64,000 nucleotides of DNA from CAYTSA01 sp964440345. Lineage in GTDB: Bacteria > Desulfobacterota > Desulfovibrionia > Desulfovibrionales > Desulfovibrionaceae. The notes beneath the pieces were generated by a model that was not told the origin of the DNA, searched no databases, and saw only the letters and a list, made by a program, of their open reading frames with translations. Shown here piece by piece: positions 43,540-52,536 of this stretch (positions are counted from its first letter, which is position 1; each line of letters begins with the position of its first letter). The translations under genes and the position numbers were made by a program. The DNA lies in assembly GCA_964440345.1 (NCBI GenBank), contig CAYTSA010000001.1, forward strand, positions 1 through 64,000, written 5' to 3'.

Positions 43540-44481
43540 CTATCCTTTACGGGTCAAATACAAAAAGAGAATGGCCATGCGGGTTGCTACGCCAGCGGCC
43601 ACCTGGTCAAGAATAAGGCTGTCTGCCGCGTCCGCCAGCTCTGAGGAAATCTCCACCCCCCGGTTCATGGGCCCAGGGTGCAGAATCTTGACGCCGGCTT
43701 TGGCCTTAGCCAGATGCGCTGCATTCAGGCAATACGTGGTGGAGTATTCGCGCAGGTCCGGCAGCAAGCCAGATTGCTGGCGCTCCAATTGCAACCGCAA
43801 ACACATGACTGCGTCCACGTTTTTCACGGCTTCGGCCGGGGAGGAGAACACAGCAGCCGGCCAGGACTCTACGCCGGTGGGCAGCAGCGTACGGGGAGCG
43901 CAAAGCCGGACTTTGACGCCCAGGGCGGTGAGCAGCGCCACGTTGGAGCGGGCCACCCTGCTATGGGCGATGTCCCCCAGAATGAGCACTGTTTTATTAC
44001 GAAAATCGCCCCATTCAGACCGCAAGGTAAAAGCGTCCAGCAAGGCCTGGGTAGGATGGGCGTGCCAACCGTCCCCGGCGTTGATAATAGCGCAATCCAG
44101 CCGTTCAGCCAAAAACTGGGCCGCGCCGCTACGGTTGTGCCGGATAACAATGGCGTCCGGCGACATGGCCTGCAGCGTCAAAGCAGTGTCTTTCAGGCTT
44201 TCGCCCTTTTGCAGGCTGCTGCCAGAGCTGGCCAAAGAAAACGTGTCCGCCGAGAGCCGTTTGCCAGCCACGTCAAAGGAGGTCTTGGTCCTCGTGGAGG
44301 GCTCGGCAAAGAAAAGAACCACGCTGCGGCCTTTGAGCGTAGGCACTTTTTTAACCGCCCGGGTGTTGATCTCCTGAAAATAAGTGGCTGTGTCCAGAAG
44401 GTGCAACGCTTCTTTCTTGGTCAGCTGGGTAACGTCCAACAAATCTTTGTGTGGCCAAACTATGCGAGTGTCTCGTTCCAT
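43540..44481 (-). CDS. pyrB: Aspartate carbamoyltransferase catalytic subunit
   Basis: 313 residues. Condenses carbamoyl phosphate with aspartate. Motifs STRTKTSF (carbamoyl phosphate), HPTQALLDAF, GDIAHSRVARS and LHPGPMNRGVE are exact. No pyrI regulatory subunit; with pyrC next to it this is the class seen when PyrB and PyrC form a dodecamer. The ATG at 44481 is the conserved start. Confidence 0.95.
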   Translation of the reverse strand: MERDTRIVWPHKDLLDVTQLTKKEALHLLDTATYFQEINTRAVKKVPTLKGRSVVLFFAEPSTRTKTSFDVAGKRLSADTFSLASSGSSLQKGESLKDTALTLQAMSPDAIVIRHNRSGAAQFLAERLDCAIINAGDGWHAHPTQALLDAFTLRSEWGDFRNKTVLILGDIAHSRVARSNVALLTALGVKVRLCAPRTLLPTGVESWPAAVFSSPAEAVKNVDAVMCLRLQLERQQSGLLPDLREYSTTYCLNAAHLAKAKAGVKILHPGPMNRGVEISSELADAADSLILDQVAAGVATRMAILFLYLTRKG

Positions 44482-44499
44482 GGCGGCGCCTTGCTGCAA

Positions 44500-45675
44500 T
44501 TACAGGGGTAAGCTATCCACAAGATCGTCCGGGACACACGACCACGCCGCCCTTTGGCCTGGGGCCAGGGAGCCTGCCTTGTCATGTATGCCGAGCGTCC
44601 GGGCGGGGATGACGGTCATCCATCCCACAAGCTCGGTTAACGTACATGGATTTTGGTAATTTTCCAAGAGCCTGCGAGCGAGCATCCTGGCTTCAGACCA
44701 CAGGTCCAAGCTGGTGTTTGAAGCCAGCGAATCCGTACCGAGACACAAAGAAATTGAAAGTTTCCGGTAAGTGTCTATCGGCGCTGTGCCCACGCCAATA
44801 AAGGCATTGCTCTTCGGGCACAGGCATATCGTCACCCCCCTGTCCGCCAGAATGCGCGCGTCGTGCTCGTTTACGTGGACGGCGTGTACGGCAAGCGTTC
44901 CCTGGTCCAAAAGGCCAAGCTGGTCGGCGTACGCCACTGGCGAGAGTCCTGGCGGCTTATAGTCCGCCGGCAATATACTGCGCCGCAGCATGTTCGCCAA
45001 TTCGCCGGCTCCTGTAGCCAGCATCTCCAGTTCATCTGTATGTTCAGCCAGGTGCAGGGAAAAAGGCAGGCCTCTGGCGGCGCACCAGGCTTTGGCCGCC
45101 TGCAAACGCTCTGGCGACGTGGAGTACAGGGCGTGGCCGGCGATGGAAAGAATACTATCCGGCGCCGGCGCCTGGCCTCTGTTTGGTCCTTCCAGCCAGG
45201 TGTCAAGGTCTGAAGCCGGACCGAAGCCGATGTATTCGGCAAACACATGGCTGCTGAGGCCGGCGTTAGCGAATACAGTACGGCACAGCGGCCAGTGGCG
45301 GGTGGAAATGTCTGCAACATGTGCGACGCCGTGTTTGCGCATAAACCTGGCGGCTGCGGCCATGGCTTCCGGGTCGCAACGTTCAGGATGGTTTTGCAGC
45401 AAACTGCGCACCCAGGCGGCAAACCCTTGCCCGGAGACTGTCTTGCCTGTCATGTGGCTCAGCTCCAGGTGGCTGTGTCCGTTGACGAGGCCTGGCGTCA
45501 GCACTTGCCCAGCCACATCATGCACAGGCGCAGTAGTATGCTTCTTTAGGTTTTTCCATGAGTCAACGCGGACAATGACGCCGTCGCGGCATTCCACTGC
45601 TGCGTCATACAGCACAGGGCGCTCCTGCGTCATGGTCAGGGCGGTTTTGCAACGCAAGACGAAGCGGCCGGTCAT
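44500..45675 (-). CDS. Metal-dependent deaminase/amidohydrolase (cytosine deaminase-like superfamily)
   Basis: 391 residues. Metal ligands and catalytic residues of the superfamily: HSHLELS, SLHLAEHTDE, VHAVHVN and GTDSLASN. It resembles the family holding MTA/SAH deaminase, aminodeoxyfutalosine deaminase and guanine or chlorohydrolase enzymes. The HLELS...F..WV pattern recalls aminodeoxyfutalosine deaminase of the menaquinone pathway. The ATG overlaps the stop of the SAM hydrolase gene by 4 bases, which instead suggests an adenosine-type substrate. The substrate is unresolved. Confidence 0.75.
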   Translation of the reverse strand: MTGRFVLRCKTALTMTQERPVLYDAAVECRDGVIVRVDSWKNLKKHTTAPVHDVAGQVLTPGLVNGHSHLELSHMTGKTVSGQGFAAWVRSLLQNHPERCDPEAMAAAARFMRKHGVAHVADISTRHWPLCRTVFANAGLSSHVFAEYIGFGPASDLDTWLEGPNRGQAPAPDSILSIAGHALYSTSPERLQAAKAWCAARGLPFSLHLAEHTDELEMLATGAGELANMLRRSILPADYKPPGLSPVAYADQLGLLDQGTLAVHAVHVNEHDARILADRGVTICLCPKSNAFIGVGTAPIDTYRKLSISLCLGTDSLASNTSLDLWSEARMLARRLLENYQNPCTLTELVGWMTVIPARTLGIHDKAGSLAPGQRAAWSCVPDDLVDSLPL

Positions 45676-46475
45676 GGCTGGAGCATCAGGGCCAGTTCAT
45701 CCTCAAGATCCAGGCCCAGCAGCGAGGCTGCGGAACCCATGTTGCAAGCCAGCTCCAGGTATCCCTGACTGCCTGCAAGCACGCCAAGTTCGTCTTCCTC
45801 CAAATCAGCGTATGTTCGGGCCCGAGTAATAGGAACTCTGGCGGGATACGCCATGGCAAGCTCCTGGCTGTTGGAAAGAACGCCAAGCCATTTGCGCGAG
45901 GGCAGGTTGAGCACCACGTTGCCAAAAGTGTCCACGTGTAAAACCCGACATGCAAGCTCGCCTTGTTCCAGTTGCGGCCGGGGCCAGGGCAATGGCGCGA
46001 TGTCCGCCGGGTCCGACTCCGGACCTAGAACAGAGGGGGACTTGCCAAAGCTGAGCAGCGCTGCTGCAGGAGCAAAAACGTCGCGGCCGTGAAATGTTGC
46101 GCTGGTTTCACCGAACGCTGTCTTATCAACAGTCCAGCCCCGGGCCGGGGTCAAGTCCAGGGGGCCGTCTTCCATCATGGGATGCAACAAGCCGTTGTCC
46201 GGGGCCAGAAATAATTGCTCGTAGGCCTGGATACAGATGATTGGGCGGTCAGAGCCAACGCCAGGGTCAATGACGCAAACAAAGACCGTGTCCGGAGGAA
46301 AGTGCTCTCTGCTGGCTGCCAGAAAAAAGGCTGCCTGGCCAATCTTGTGCGGCCGGACCTGATGGCAAAGGTCAAGAATGACCGCTTCCGGACAACGCCA
46401 GTAAATGGCCGCCTTCATTTGCCCTACGTAAGGGTCGGCTAGTCCAAAGTCAGTAAGCAGAGCTACAGGTCGCAT
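45672..46475 (-). CDS. S-adenosyl-L-methionine hydrolase (adenosine-forming), DUF62 family
   Basis: 267 residues, full length. Relatives of fluorinase that use water to split SAM into adenosine and methionine. Family motifs: LLTDFGLADPYVGQMK, VIDPGVGSDRP, LAPDNGLLHP, TFHGRDVFAPAAALL, and HVDTFGNVVLN in the C-terminal domain. First gene of a unit with the deaminase, pyrB and pyrC. The physiological reason for SAM hydrolysis is not settled. Confidence 0.9.
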   Translation of the reverse strand: MRPVALLTDFGLADPYVGQMKAAIYWRCPEAVILDLCHQVRPHKIGQAAFFLAASREHFPPDTVFVCVIDPGVGSDRPIICIQAYEQLFLAPDNGLLHPMMEDGPLDLTPARGWTVDKTAFGETSATFHGRDVFAPAAALLSFGKSPSVLGPESDPADIAPLPWPRPQLEQGELACRVLHVDTFGNVVLNLPSRKWLGVLSNSQELAMAYPARVPITRARTYADLEEDELGVLAGSQGYLELACNMGSAASLLGLDLEDELALMLQP

Positions 46476-46592
46476 GCTTCATTAGTAGCTGTGCGCGCCA
46501 GGATGTGCAAGGAGAAGCACGTGACAGTCCTGTGAAACTGTTTTAGCTGAAATAAAAGGAAGTTACGGCAACATCGATAGCCTAACGATCGC

Positions 46593-47255
46593 TTACTCGT
46601 CAGGTTGGGCCACCTGGCCGGACAAAGTGATGTTGAACGCCAAGGCATACAGGTGGTGAAAAAAATCCACGTATTCCACATAGACGTCGTCAGGCACGGT
46701 AATGCGAGCCGGGGCGAAATTCAGTATGCCCTTGACGCCAGCTTCAAGAATGTGGTTGCAGGCTCGTTGGGCGCGTTCTGGAGGCGTGGCGATGATGCCG
46801 ATTTCAATGCCAAGCTCTTCGGTTTTTTCTTTAAGCCGTTTGGTGCATAGGACTTCCAGGCCGAAGAACTCTTCGCCGATTTTAAAAGGATCGCAATCAA
46901 AGGCGGCGATGATGTGAAAGCCGCGGAGCATGAAATCCTTGTGGTTAAGCAAGGCGCGGCCCAGGTTGCCCAAACCGATAATGGCGGTGTTCCACTGCCG
47001 GTCCACACCCAGGGACTTTTTGATGAAGGTGATGAGGTCATTGACGTAGTAGCCGACGCCTCGGACTCCGAATTCGCCGAAATAAGCGAAGTCCTTGCGA
47101 ATTTGAGACGGGTTGACCACACAAGCCTTGGCCAGCTGATCAGAAGAAACGACTTCTGCCCCTTCGCGGTGAAAGTCTTCGAGCACTTGTACATAAACAG
47201 CCATGCGCTGGATGGTGGCTCTGGGGATGTGGTCACTTTTTTTGGTGTACAGCAA
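46593..47255 (-). CDS. rex: Redox-sensing transcriptional repressor Rex
   Basis: 220 residues from a TTG at 47255. Winged helix (SDHIPRATIQRMAVYVQVLEDF; VNPSQIRKDFAYFGEFGVRGVGY) and Rossmann NAD(H) domain (AIIGLGNLGRALLNH; AFDCDPFKIG; GIIATPPERAQ). Rex leaves DNA when NADH/NAD+ rises and controls sulfate respiration and energy genes in Desulfovibrio. No ATG lies before the conserved region; the open frame runs on through the atpE terminator, so TTG 47255 (or CTG 47252) is the likely start. Transcribed in the same direction as the F0 genes, after their terminator. Confidence 0.93.
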   Translation of the reverse strand: MLYTKKSDHIPRATIQRMAVYVQVLEDFHREGAEVVSSDQLAKACVVNPSQIRKDFAYFGEFGVRGVGYYVNDLITFIKKSLGVDRQWNTAIIGLGNLGRALLNHKDFMLRGFHIIAAFDCDPFKIGEEFFGLEVLCTKRLKEKTEELGIEIGIIATPPERAQRACNHILEAGVKGILNFAPARITVPDDVYVEYVDFFHHLYALAFNITLSGQVAQPDE

Positions 47256-47300
47256 TGTAAAGTCCGTAGTAAATGTGAAATATATAACTTTGTTACAGAG

Positions 47301-47334
47301 AAAAAGAGGCCGCGCCAAATCTTGGCGCGGCCTC
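47301..47334 (-). terminator. Strong terminator after atpE
   Basis: A perfect 13-bp stem (GAGGCCGCGCCAA and complement) with a 3-base loop, followed by a T run on the minus strand, 19 bases after the atpE stop. Separates the F0 operon from rex. Confidence 0.95.
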
Positions 47335-47352
47335 GGCAATGTCCGGCAGTGC

Positions 47353-47679
47353 TTACATGAAGGGGTTGGCGACCAGCAGGATCAGGTTAACAACCAGGGC
47401 GTAAATGGCCAGGGATTCCACAAAGGCCAGACCCAGGATCAAGGTAACCATGATTTTACCGGAAGCTTCAGGGTTGCGGGCGGTGCCTTCGCAGGCGCCT
47501 TTCAGGCCCATGCCCTGGCCGATGCCACAACCGGCGGCGGCGATGGCCATGCCGATGGCGGCGGCGAAGCTGGTCAGACCCAGAGCAGAGGCGTCCAGGC
47601 CGCCTTCAGCGGCGAAAGCCACGGAAGCCAGACCGACCAGAACCAGGGTGTTCAGCATGGTAAACAGTACTTTGCGCAT
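47353..47679 (-). CDS. atpE: F0F1 ATP synthase subunit c
   Basis: 108 residues: an N-terminal extension like a signal peptide (to about AFAAE), then the two-helix hairpin. The loop is ARNPEA and the ion-carrying residue is Glu88. Gln55, Ser89 and Tyr93 stand at the same distances from it as Gln32, Ser66 and Tyr70 from Glu65 in the sodium-driven Ilyobacter c subunit; the Thr67 position is Leu. AAAGGAG site before the ATG. The F1 genes are not here, as usual in this group. Confidence 0.95.
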   Translation of the reverse strand: MRKVLFTMLNTLVLVGLASVAFAAEGGLDASALGLTSFAAAIGMAIAAAGCGIGQGMGLKGACEGTARNPEASGKIMVTLILGLAFVESLAIYALVVNLILLVANPFM

Positions 47680-47751
47680 GTGATTCTCCTTTCAAAAAAG
47701 ATGTTGGTGTATAGTAGTGGCCTCAGCCATTTCCCCAATATTGTTCGCTTT

Positions 47752-48450
47752 CTAGTGCGCGTGCTCCAGCGAGCCCTTCAGGTAGATCATCGTCAGCATG
47801 AAGAAGATGAAGGCCTGCAACACCTTGGCGATAAGGAACAAGAAGTACACCGGGATGGTGCCGACGATGGGCGCCAGCATGAAGAAGAGGATGAGCACGA
47901 TTTCCTCGCCCCGGATGTTCCCGAAAAGACGCAGAGTAAGCGACAGCGGCCGCGCCAGGTGGCTGATGAATTCAAGGATGAGCATCAGCGGCGCCAGCGG
48001 CAGCACCGGGCCCATGAAATGCTTGATGTAGCTGGGACCCCAGCGCATGACGCCAATAAAGTTGTAGTAGAGGAACACAGAGACAGCCATGGCTGCGTTG
48101 GTGTTTACGTTGGCTGTGGGGGCGTCGCAACCGGGAACCAAGCCTAGCAGGTTCTGCACCAGGATGAAAACGAAAAGGATTACCATGATGGGGTATACTT
48201 TCCGGCCGTCTTCCCCGGTGTTTGACACCACAAAATCCTCCAACCCTCCGACGATGGTCTCTGCAATGTTTTGCAGCGTTCCTGGGACCATCTGAATGCT
48301 TTTGCGGACCATAAATGCAAAAACAAACAAAATGGCCATGGCGATCCAGGTGTAAAAAATATGTTTGCCGTCTTCCAGGCCAAATACAGCGTGCATGAAT
48401 GTGTCAGCGCCGACAAGGTTGGAAATAAGTACCGGGTGCGGTAAAGCCAT
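47752..48450 (-). CDS. atpB: F0F1 ATP synthase subunit a
   Basis: 232 residues, five or six membrane helices. The essential Arg lies in LARPLSLTLRLFGNIRGEEIVL, and the last helices read LQAFIFFMLTMIYLKGS. Forms the ion half-channels against the c-ring. GGAGG site; starts 3 bases after the atpI-like stop. Confidence 0.95.
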   Translation of the reverse strand: MALPHPVLISNLVGADTFMHAVFGLEDGKHIFYTWIAMAILFVFAFMVRKSIQMVPGTLQNIAETIVGGLEDFVVSNTGEDGRKVYPIMVILFVFILVQNLLGLVPGCDAPTANVNTNAAMAVSVFLYYNFIGVMRWGPSYIKHFMGPVLPLAPLMLILEFISHLARPLSLTLRLFGNIRGEEIVLILFFMLAPIVGTIPVYFLFLIAKVLQAFIFFMLTMIYLKGSLEHAH

Positions 48451-48453
48451 GAA

Positions 48454-48897
48454 CTAAGCCTCCTTCACGTTGTGGCCGAACAGTTGAGCCATCCCCCAGA
48501 CAAAAACGGTCGCCACCATAGTGGACAATCCCGCCACCAGAGCCGGGACTGACGCCCCAGCCCAGACTATGAGCACGAAAAGCAGCAGCGCAGTCAGCGC
48601 CAGCCGCCCGTAAAAGCGCAACAGCAAAGAAAAAAACAAGCGCTTGTCGTATTCCTTAAATATGGCCTGCTGCATGAATTTCGCCAACCCATAAAAATTA
48701 AACGTCACCATCAGCGCGCCCACTGAAAAGTGCAGCGGCCACATGCCCAGCGGCAAAAAAAGCAGCGACAAAACCACACTGGCCCCAGCAACCAGGACCT
48801 GGCTGCGCATGACGTTGCGCACCCCGGCGACAGTGAATCCCTGGCGAAATAAGTGTTTCTCCACACGGCGGGGTATGTTGCGAAGTTGCTGCAGCAT
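48454..48897 (-). CDS. atpI: ATP synthase subunit I-like membrane protein
   Basis: 147 residues with four hydrophobic segments (QVLVAGASVVLSLLFLPLG, HFSVGALMVTFNFYGLAK, LALTALLLFVLIVW, ALVAGLSTMVATVFVWG). The arrangement and place before atpB match the ATP synthase I family, helpers in c-ring assembly. The ATG at 48897 overlaps the preceding stop (TGATG); ATG 48903 is an alternative. Confidence 0.8.
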   Translation of the reverse strand: MLQQLRNIPRRVEKHLFRQGFTVAGVRNVMRSQVLVAGASVVLSLLFLPLGMWPLHFSVGALMVTFNFYGLAKFMQQAIFKEYDKRLFFSLLLRFYGRLALTALLLFVLIVWAGASVPALVAGLSTMVATVFVWGMAQLFGHNVKEA

Positions 48898-49250
48898 CAC
48901 CATGAATCCTTGTCCTTTGCGTCCTCGCCGTCCCAGTCGTCGCCGTCCCAATCGGGGCGGGTTTTGTTTTCTTCACTCTCTGTCTGCGGCGGAATGTCCT
49001 TCTTGTACTTGTCCGCCTTGACCAGCAGCCGCATGGCCTCCACATAGACAATTTTGAACCCGGCTGCAATGCCGCAGAGCAAGAATATAATTGTCAGCCA
49101 CGGCTTGGTGGAAACCAGCCACCAGTCCAGAAGATACCCAATCCCCAACCCGACAAATGTGTGTGTTACAAGATGCAAACCGAGCAAGCTTGCGTCAAAA
49201 ACATCGTCAAGTATCTTCTGGTCTTTGATTTTCAGCCATCTAAGGAACAT
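48897..49250 (-). CDS. atpZ: AtpZ/AtpI-type ATP synthase accessory protein
   Basis: 117 residues, two membrane helices with the family pattern THTFVGLGIGYLLDWWL and PWLTIIFLLCGIAAGFKIVY, then a strongly acidic tail with a repeated WDGDDWDGED. AtpZ acts with AtpI in F0 assembly and has been proposed to admit Mg or Ca ions. The Met at 49250 is the conserved start. The gap 49251-49613 to the Lon-like gene holds the two divergent promoter regions; no gene there is convincing. Confidence 0.82.
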   Translation of the reverse strand: MFLRWLKIKDQKILDDVFDASLLGLHLVTHTFVGLGIGYLLDWWLVSTKPWLTIIFLLCGIAAGFKIVYVEAMRLLVKADKYKKDIPPQTESEENKTRPDWDGDDWDGEDAKDKDSW

Positions 49251-49613
49251 ATTTTTGCCGCGCCTGCGCAGCTTCAACACGTGCAAAGCTTCACAAGACG
49301 CTTGGTGCTAACACAAGCTGTCTGCGGCAGTCAATGCAGAAACGCCCGCCAGGCTGGAAAAAATACACAAACTATTCCCAAAAGAACAGCCGCGCCAACC
49401 CTGAACACGGCCGCGCCCCCGAGCAGCCAGAAACTGCCTTGCGCGCCTTGCCGCATTCTAGTCATTGAACATTTTTTCCGCCAAGGGTATGACATGGCCT
49501 CACGTTCGCGTGATTGTGGAGTAAATGTGTGTCTCGGCAACGTTCAACTGCTTAACATTAAAAAAGGAAAAGAATCGAAGCTTTTCGATAAGCGACGATA
49601 GAAACGCTCTTTT

Positions 49614-52067
49614 ATGAAGAAAAAAAACATGTCGCGCTTGGCGCCGGAAAAACTCAGAACAAAGCTCAAGCCAGAGTCCATCAAATTTCTCGACACCCGG
49701 GAGATTCCACTTAAGACATCCTACGCCGCCATCCAGTCCCGGGCTGTGCAGGCGCTGGAGCTGGGGCTCTCCATCGCTGACAAAGGCTATAACATCTATC
49801 TGGCCGGAGAGCCAAACCAGGGCCGCACTTACATGCTTCTGGATTTTTTGGCCCCGAAAGCCGCAAAAACACCGCAACCGCCAGATTTGCTCTACTTGTT
49901 CAACTTTGACGATCCGGACAAGCCCAGGCTTTTCCACGTTCCGGCTGGCGTGGGCAAGGAGTTAAAGCACGAACTGGCAAAGATCATTTCCCGCATTCGC
50001 AAGGACATTCCAGCCAGATTTGAAAATGAAGCCAACCAGAAAAAACGGCGCACCATACAGGACGCCTACCAGTCCGCCAAGGAAGAACTCTACTCCCGCA
50101 TGGAGGCAGAGGCCTCAGACCACGGCTTTAACCTGGACGTGGACGACCAGGGGGGCATGACTCTCTATCCCCTGGTGGAAGGCAAACTCCTCAGCGGCGA
50201 AGATTTTGAAAAACTGCCCCAGGACACCAAACAGACCATCAAACGCCGGTCTGACGCTGTCATGACCTCCATGACCGGCCTGGTCAAGGAAATTACAGAG
50301 GAAGAAAAAGGATTACAGGAAAAGCAGGAAGACTTGGATAAGGCCATTGTGGCTGAGGTCCTGAATGAATATTTGTCTCCTCTGGCTGCTGCTTACCTCA
50401 AAAAAGTCAAGTATCCTGGGCTGGAAAAGTATTTTGCCGCCATGCGCGACGACATCCTGGAAAACGTGGACCAGTTCACCTCCCGCGACGGCGGCGCACA
50501 GGCCCAAGACCTGCTTTTCATGGCTGGACCGCAACCTGGGGCTGGCGAAGAGTATTTTGTTCGCTTTGAGATAAACCTCTTTGTCGATAACAGCGAAACC
50601 AGGGGCGGACCGGTGGTTCAAGAAGACCATCCTACCCCTTACAATCTGCTCGGGTGTATTGAGCGCGAAGCTGAAATGGGCGCCTTAATCACAGACTTTA
50701 CCCTCATCAAAGCTGGCGCCTTGCACCGAGCCAATAATGGATTTCTGGTGTTGAACATGGAGGATTTACTCTCCAACCCTGCAGCGTGGGAGGGGTTGCT
50801 TCGCGCATTGCGGGCCGGGCAATCCCGGATAGAAGACCCAGGCGACGGCGGCGAGGGCGCGCGGACCAAGACCATTGAGCCAGAACCGGTTTCCCTGAAG
50901 CTGAAAGTAGTGCTTGTCGGCACGGACGAGCTTTATGAAACGTTGCTCATGCATGAAGACAGATTCCCTAAACTGTTCAAAATAAAGGCGCACATGCAGC
51001 AAGCTGTTGACCGCAACGCCAAGTCTGTAAAAAATTATTGCCAGGCGCTCGCCCGCATTGTGCAAGAGGCTGATCTGCTTCCCTTTGACCGAGAGGCCCT
51101 GGCCGGCTTGGTGGACTACTCGTCCCGGCTGGCGGAGAACCAGCGCAAGCTGACTCTGCGGTATCCTCAAATGCGCGATATAATGGTAGAGGCCGCGGCC
51201 ATGGCCCGCTCCAAGGGCAAAACAGTAGTCACAATAGATGATTTGCGCCAGGCTGAGCAGGCGCGTTCTTTCAGAGCCAATCTGTATGAAGAAGAGTTTC
51301 TGGACGAATATGACTACGAGTTGATCAAGGTTTCCACCAGCGGCCAAGCCGTGGGCCGGGTGAACGGCTTGTCCGTTACGTGGTTGGGCGATTATGAATT
51401 CGGTCTGCCGCACCAGATAGCATGCACAGTGGGCGTGGGGGCCGGAGGCATAGTGGACCTGGAGCGCGAGGCAGAGCTGGGCGGGCCCATTCACACCAAA
51501 GCCATGATGATCTTGAAAAGCTATTTGCTTGGCCTGTTTGCCCAAGACAAGCCCCTGGTGATGTCTGGTTCCCTCTACTTTGAGCAGAGCTACGCAGGGG
51601 TGGAGGGCGATTCCGCCTCAGGCGCAGAACTGGCCGCCTTGCTCTCCGCCCTGGCCCGGGTTCCGCTCAAGCTTTCGCTGGCCTTTACCGGCGCAGTGAA
51701 CCAATCTGGCCAGATCATGGCTGTGGGCGGCGTAACACGCAAGGTGGAAGGTTTTTTTGAGGTCTGCCGCCGCAGGGGCCTGTCTGGCCAGCAGGGGGTC
51801 ATCATACCCTGGGACAACATGCGCCACCTGATGCTGAAAGAAGACGTCGTGCTGGCGGCAAAGGCTGGCAAGTTTGCCATATATGCGGTTAAAACCATTG
51901 AAGAAGCCATGGAGTTGCTGACTGACACGCCAGCTGGCAAACTGCAAAAAAACGGCAAGTTCACCCCGGGGTCGCTCTACAATCTGGTCAATATGCGGCT
52001 GGAGGAGTTGTCTGAAATCGCGGCGGCGCGGTTTCCGGGGCTGGCGGCTGGCTGGCGGGGAGAATGA
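49614..52067 (+). CDS. Lon-related ATP-dependent protease (COG1067 family)
   Basis: 817 residues. N-terminal AAA+ region with a degenerate P-loop (GEPNQGRTY) split by a long helical insert (about 130-270), further AAA+ parts including LIKAGALHRANNGFLVLNMEDLL, then a C-terminal Lon proteolytic domain. The Ser-Lys dyad is Ser667 (GDSASG) and Lys710 (GGVTRKVEG), 43 residues apart as in Lon. Cytoplasmic; substrates unknown. ATG 49629 (MSRLAPEKLR) is an alternative start. Monocistronic, divergent from the atp operon. Confidence 0.9.
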   Translation: MKKKNMSRLAPEKLRTKLKPESIKFLDTREIPLKTSYAAIQSRAVQALELGLSIADKGYNIYLAGEPNQGRTYMLLDFLAPKAAKTPQPPDLLYLFNFDDPDKPRLFHVPAGVGKELKHELAKIISRIRKDIPARFENEANQKKRRTIQDAYQSAKEELYSRMEAEASDHGFNLDVDDQGGMTLYPLVEGKLLSGEDFEKLPQDTKQTIKRRSDAVMTSMTGLVKEITEEEKGLQEKQEDLDKAIVAEVLNEYLSPLAAAYLKKVKYPGLEKYFAAMRDDILENVDQFTSRDGGAQAQDLLFMAGPQPGAGEEYFVRFEINLFVDNSETRGGPVVQEDHPTPYNLLGCIEREAEMGALITDFTLIKAGALHRANNGFLVLNMEDLLSNPAAWEGLLRALRAGQSRIEDPGDGGEGARTKTIEPEPVSLKLKVVLVGTDELYETLLMHEDRFPKLFKIKAHMQQAVDRNAKSVKNYCQALARIVQEADLLPFDREALAGLVDYSSRLAENQRKLTLRYPQMRDIMVEAAAMARSKGKTVVTIDDLRQAEQARSFRANLYEEEFLDEYDYELIKVSTSGQAVGRVNGLSVTWLGDYEFGLPHQIACTVGVGAGGIVDLEREAELGGPIHTKAMMILKSYLLGLFAQDKPLVMSGSLYFEQSYAGVEGDSASGAELAALLSALARVPLKLSLAFTGAVNQSGQIMAVGGVTRKVEGFFEVCRRRGLSGQQGVIIPWDNMRHLMLKEDVVLAAKAGKFAIYAVKTIEEAMELLTDTPAGKLQKNGKFTPGSLYNLVNMRLEELSEIAAARFPGLAAGWRGE

Positions 52068-52128
52068 CGGCACAGCCTGAAAGGCGAAACGCCAGCCGCC
52101 ATCCTCAACTGTCCACAAAGGGGACCAT

Positions 52129-52153
52129 TATAGTATTTAACGATTGAAATGCT
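52129..52153. repeat. Second copy of the 25-base intergenic element
   Basis: Matches 34843-34867 at 24 of 25 positions (core ATTTAACGATTGAAATGCT). It lies between the Lon-like gene stop and the end of the stress operon, where nothing else is recognisable. Confidence 0.8.
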
Positions 52154-52183
52154 CTAAAGAACAAAAGCTCTTAAAGATAGAGA

Positions 52184-52507
52184 CTAGTGAATAAATGTTT
52201 CAAAGAGGTATTGTATGGCAAACCAGGTAACAGCAAGTACCGCCAGAAGGAGGAGGTTCTTGTGTAGTTGGATGCGCACAGGCTTAAGTTGCACTTCCAA
52301 TTCTTGGTTTTCTTCCCGTAGCGAGACAACTTCATAAGGTTTCTTTTTGTCGCCCTGCCGCAGCTTAATGATGTTTCCCTTGACGAGCTCCGAAACTGGC
52401 GGACCTTCAAGCCCTGGCTCCAGTGAGCGGCCGTTTGCGTCCATAAAGTGGACAGGAACGTTCTGTTCATCTTGCATGTCGTATGCTGCACAGTGAGCGA
52501 AGACCAT
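52184..52507 (-). CDS. Tail-anchored small protein of unknown function
   Basis: 107 residues. A soluble N-terminal part of about 80 residues (basic stretch KLRQGDKKKPYEVVSL, then a short coiled coil) and one C-terminal membrane helix (LLLLAVLAVTWFAIQYLF). AGGAGAC precedes the ATG. Last of five genes in the USP/TauE operon, 30 bases after the USP stop. No family recognised; it could anchor a USP partner to the membrane. Confidence 0.65.
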   Translation of the reverse strand: MVFAHCAAYDMQDEQNVPVHFMDANGRSLEPGLEGPPVSELVKGNIIKLRQGDKKKPYEVVSLREENQELEVQLKPVRIQLHKNLLLLAVLAVTWFAIQYLFETFIH

Positions 52508-52536
52508 GAGTGTCTCCTATAGGTAGAATTGAAATC

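Noticed and set aside
47263..47300. Possible Rex operator before rex
   Set aside because: One half-site (TGTGAAA) is good but the other is too far away and poorly matched to TTGTGAA-N4-TTCACAA.
49331..49465. Possible 44-residue one-helix membrane protein upstream of atpZ
   Set aside because: One hydrophobic stretch is present but the ribosome site is poor and spaced too far, and I know no such gene at this place in the operon. It could still be tested by proteomics.
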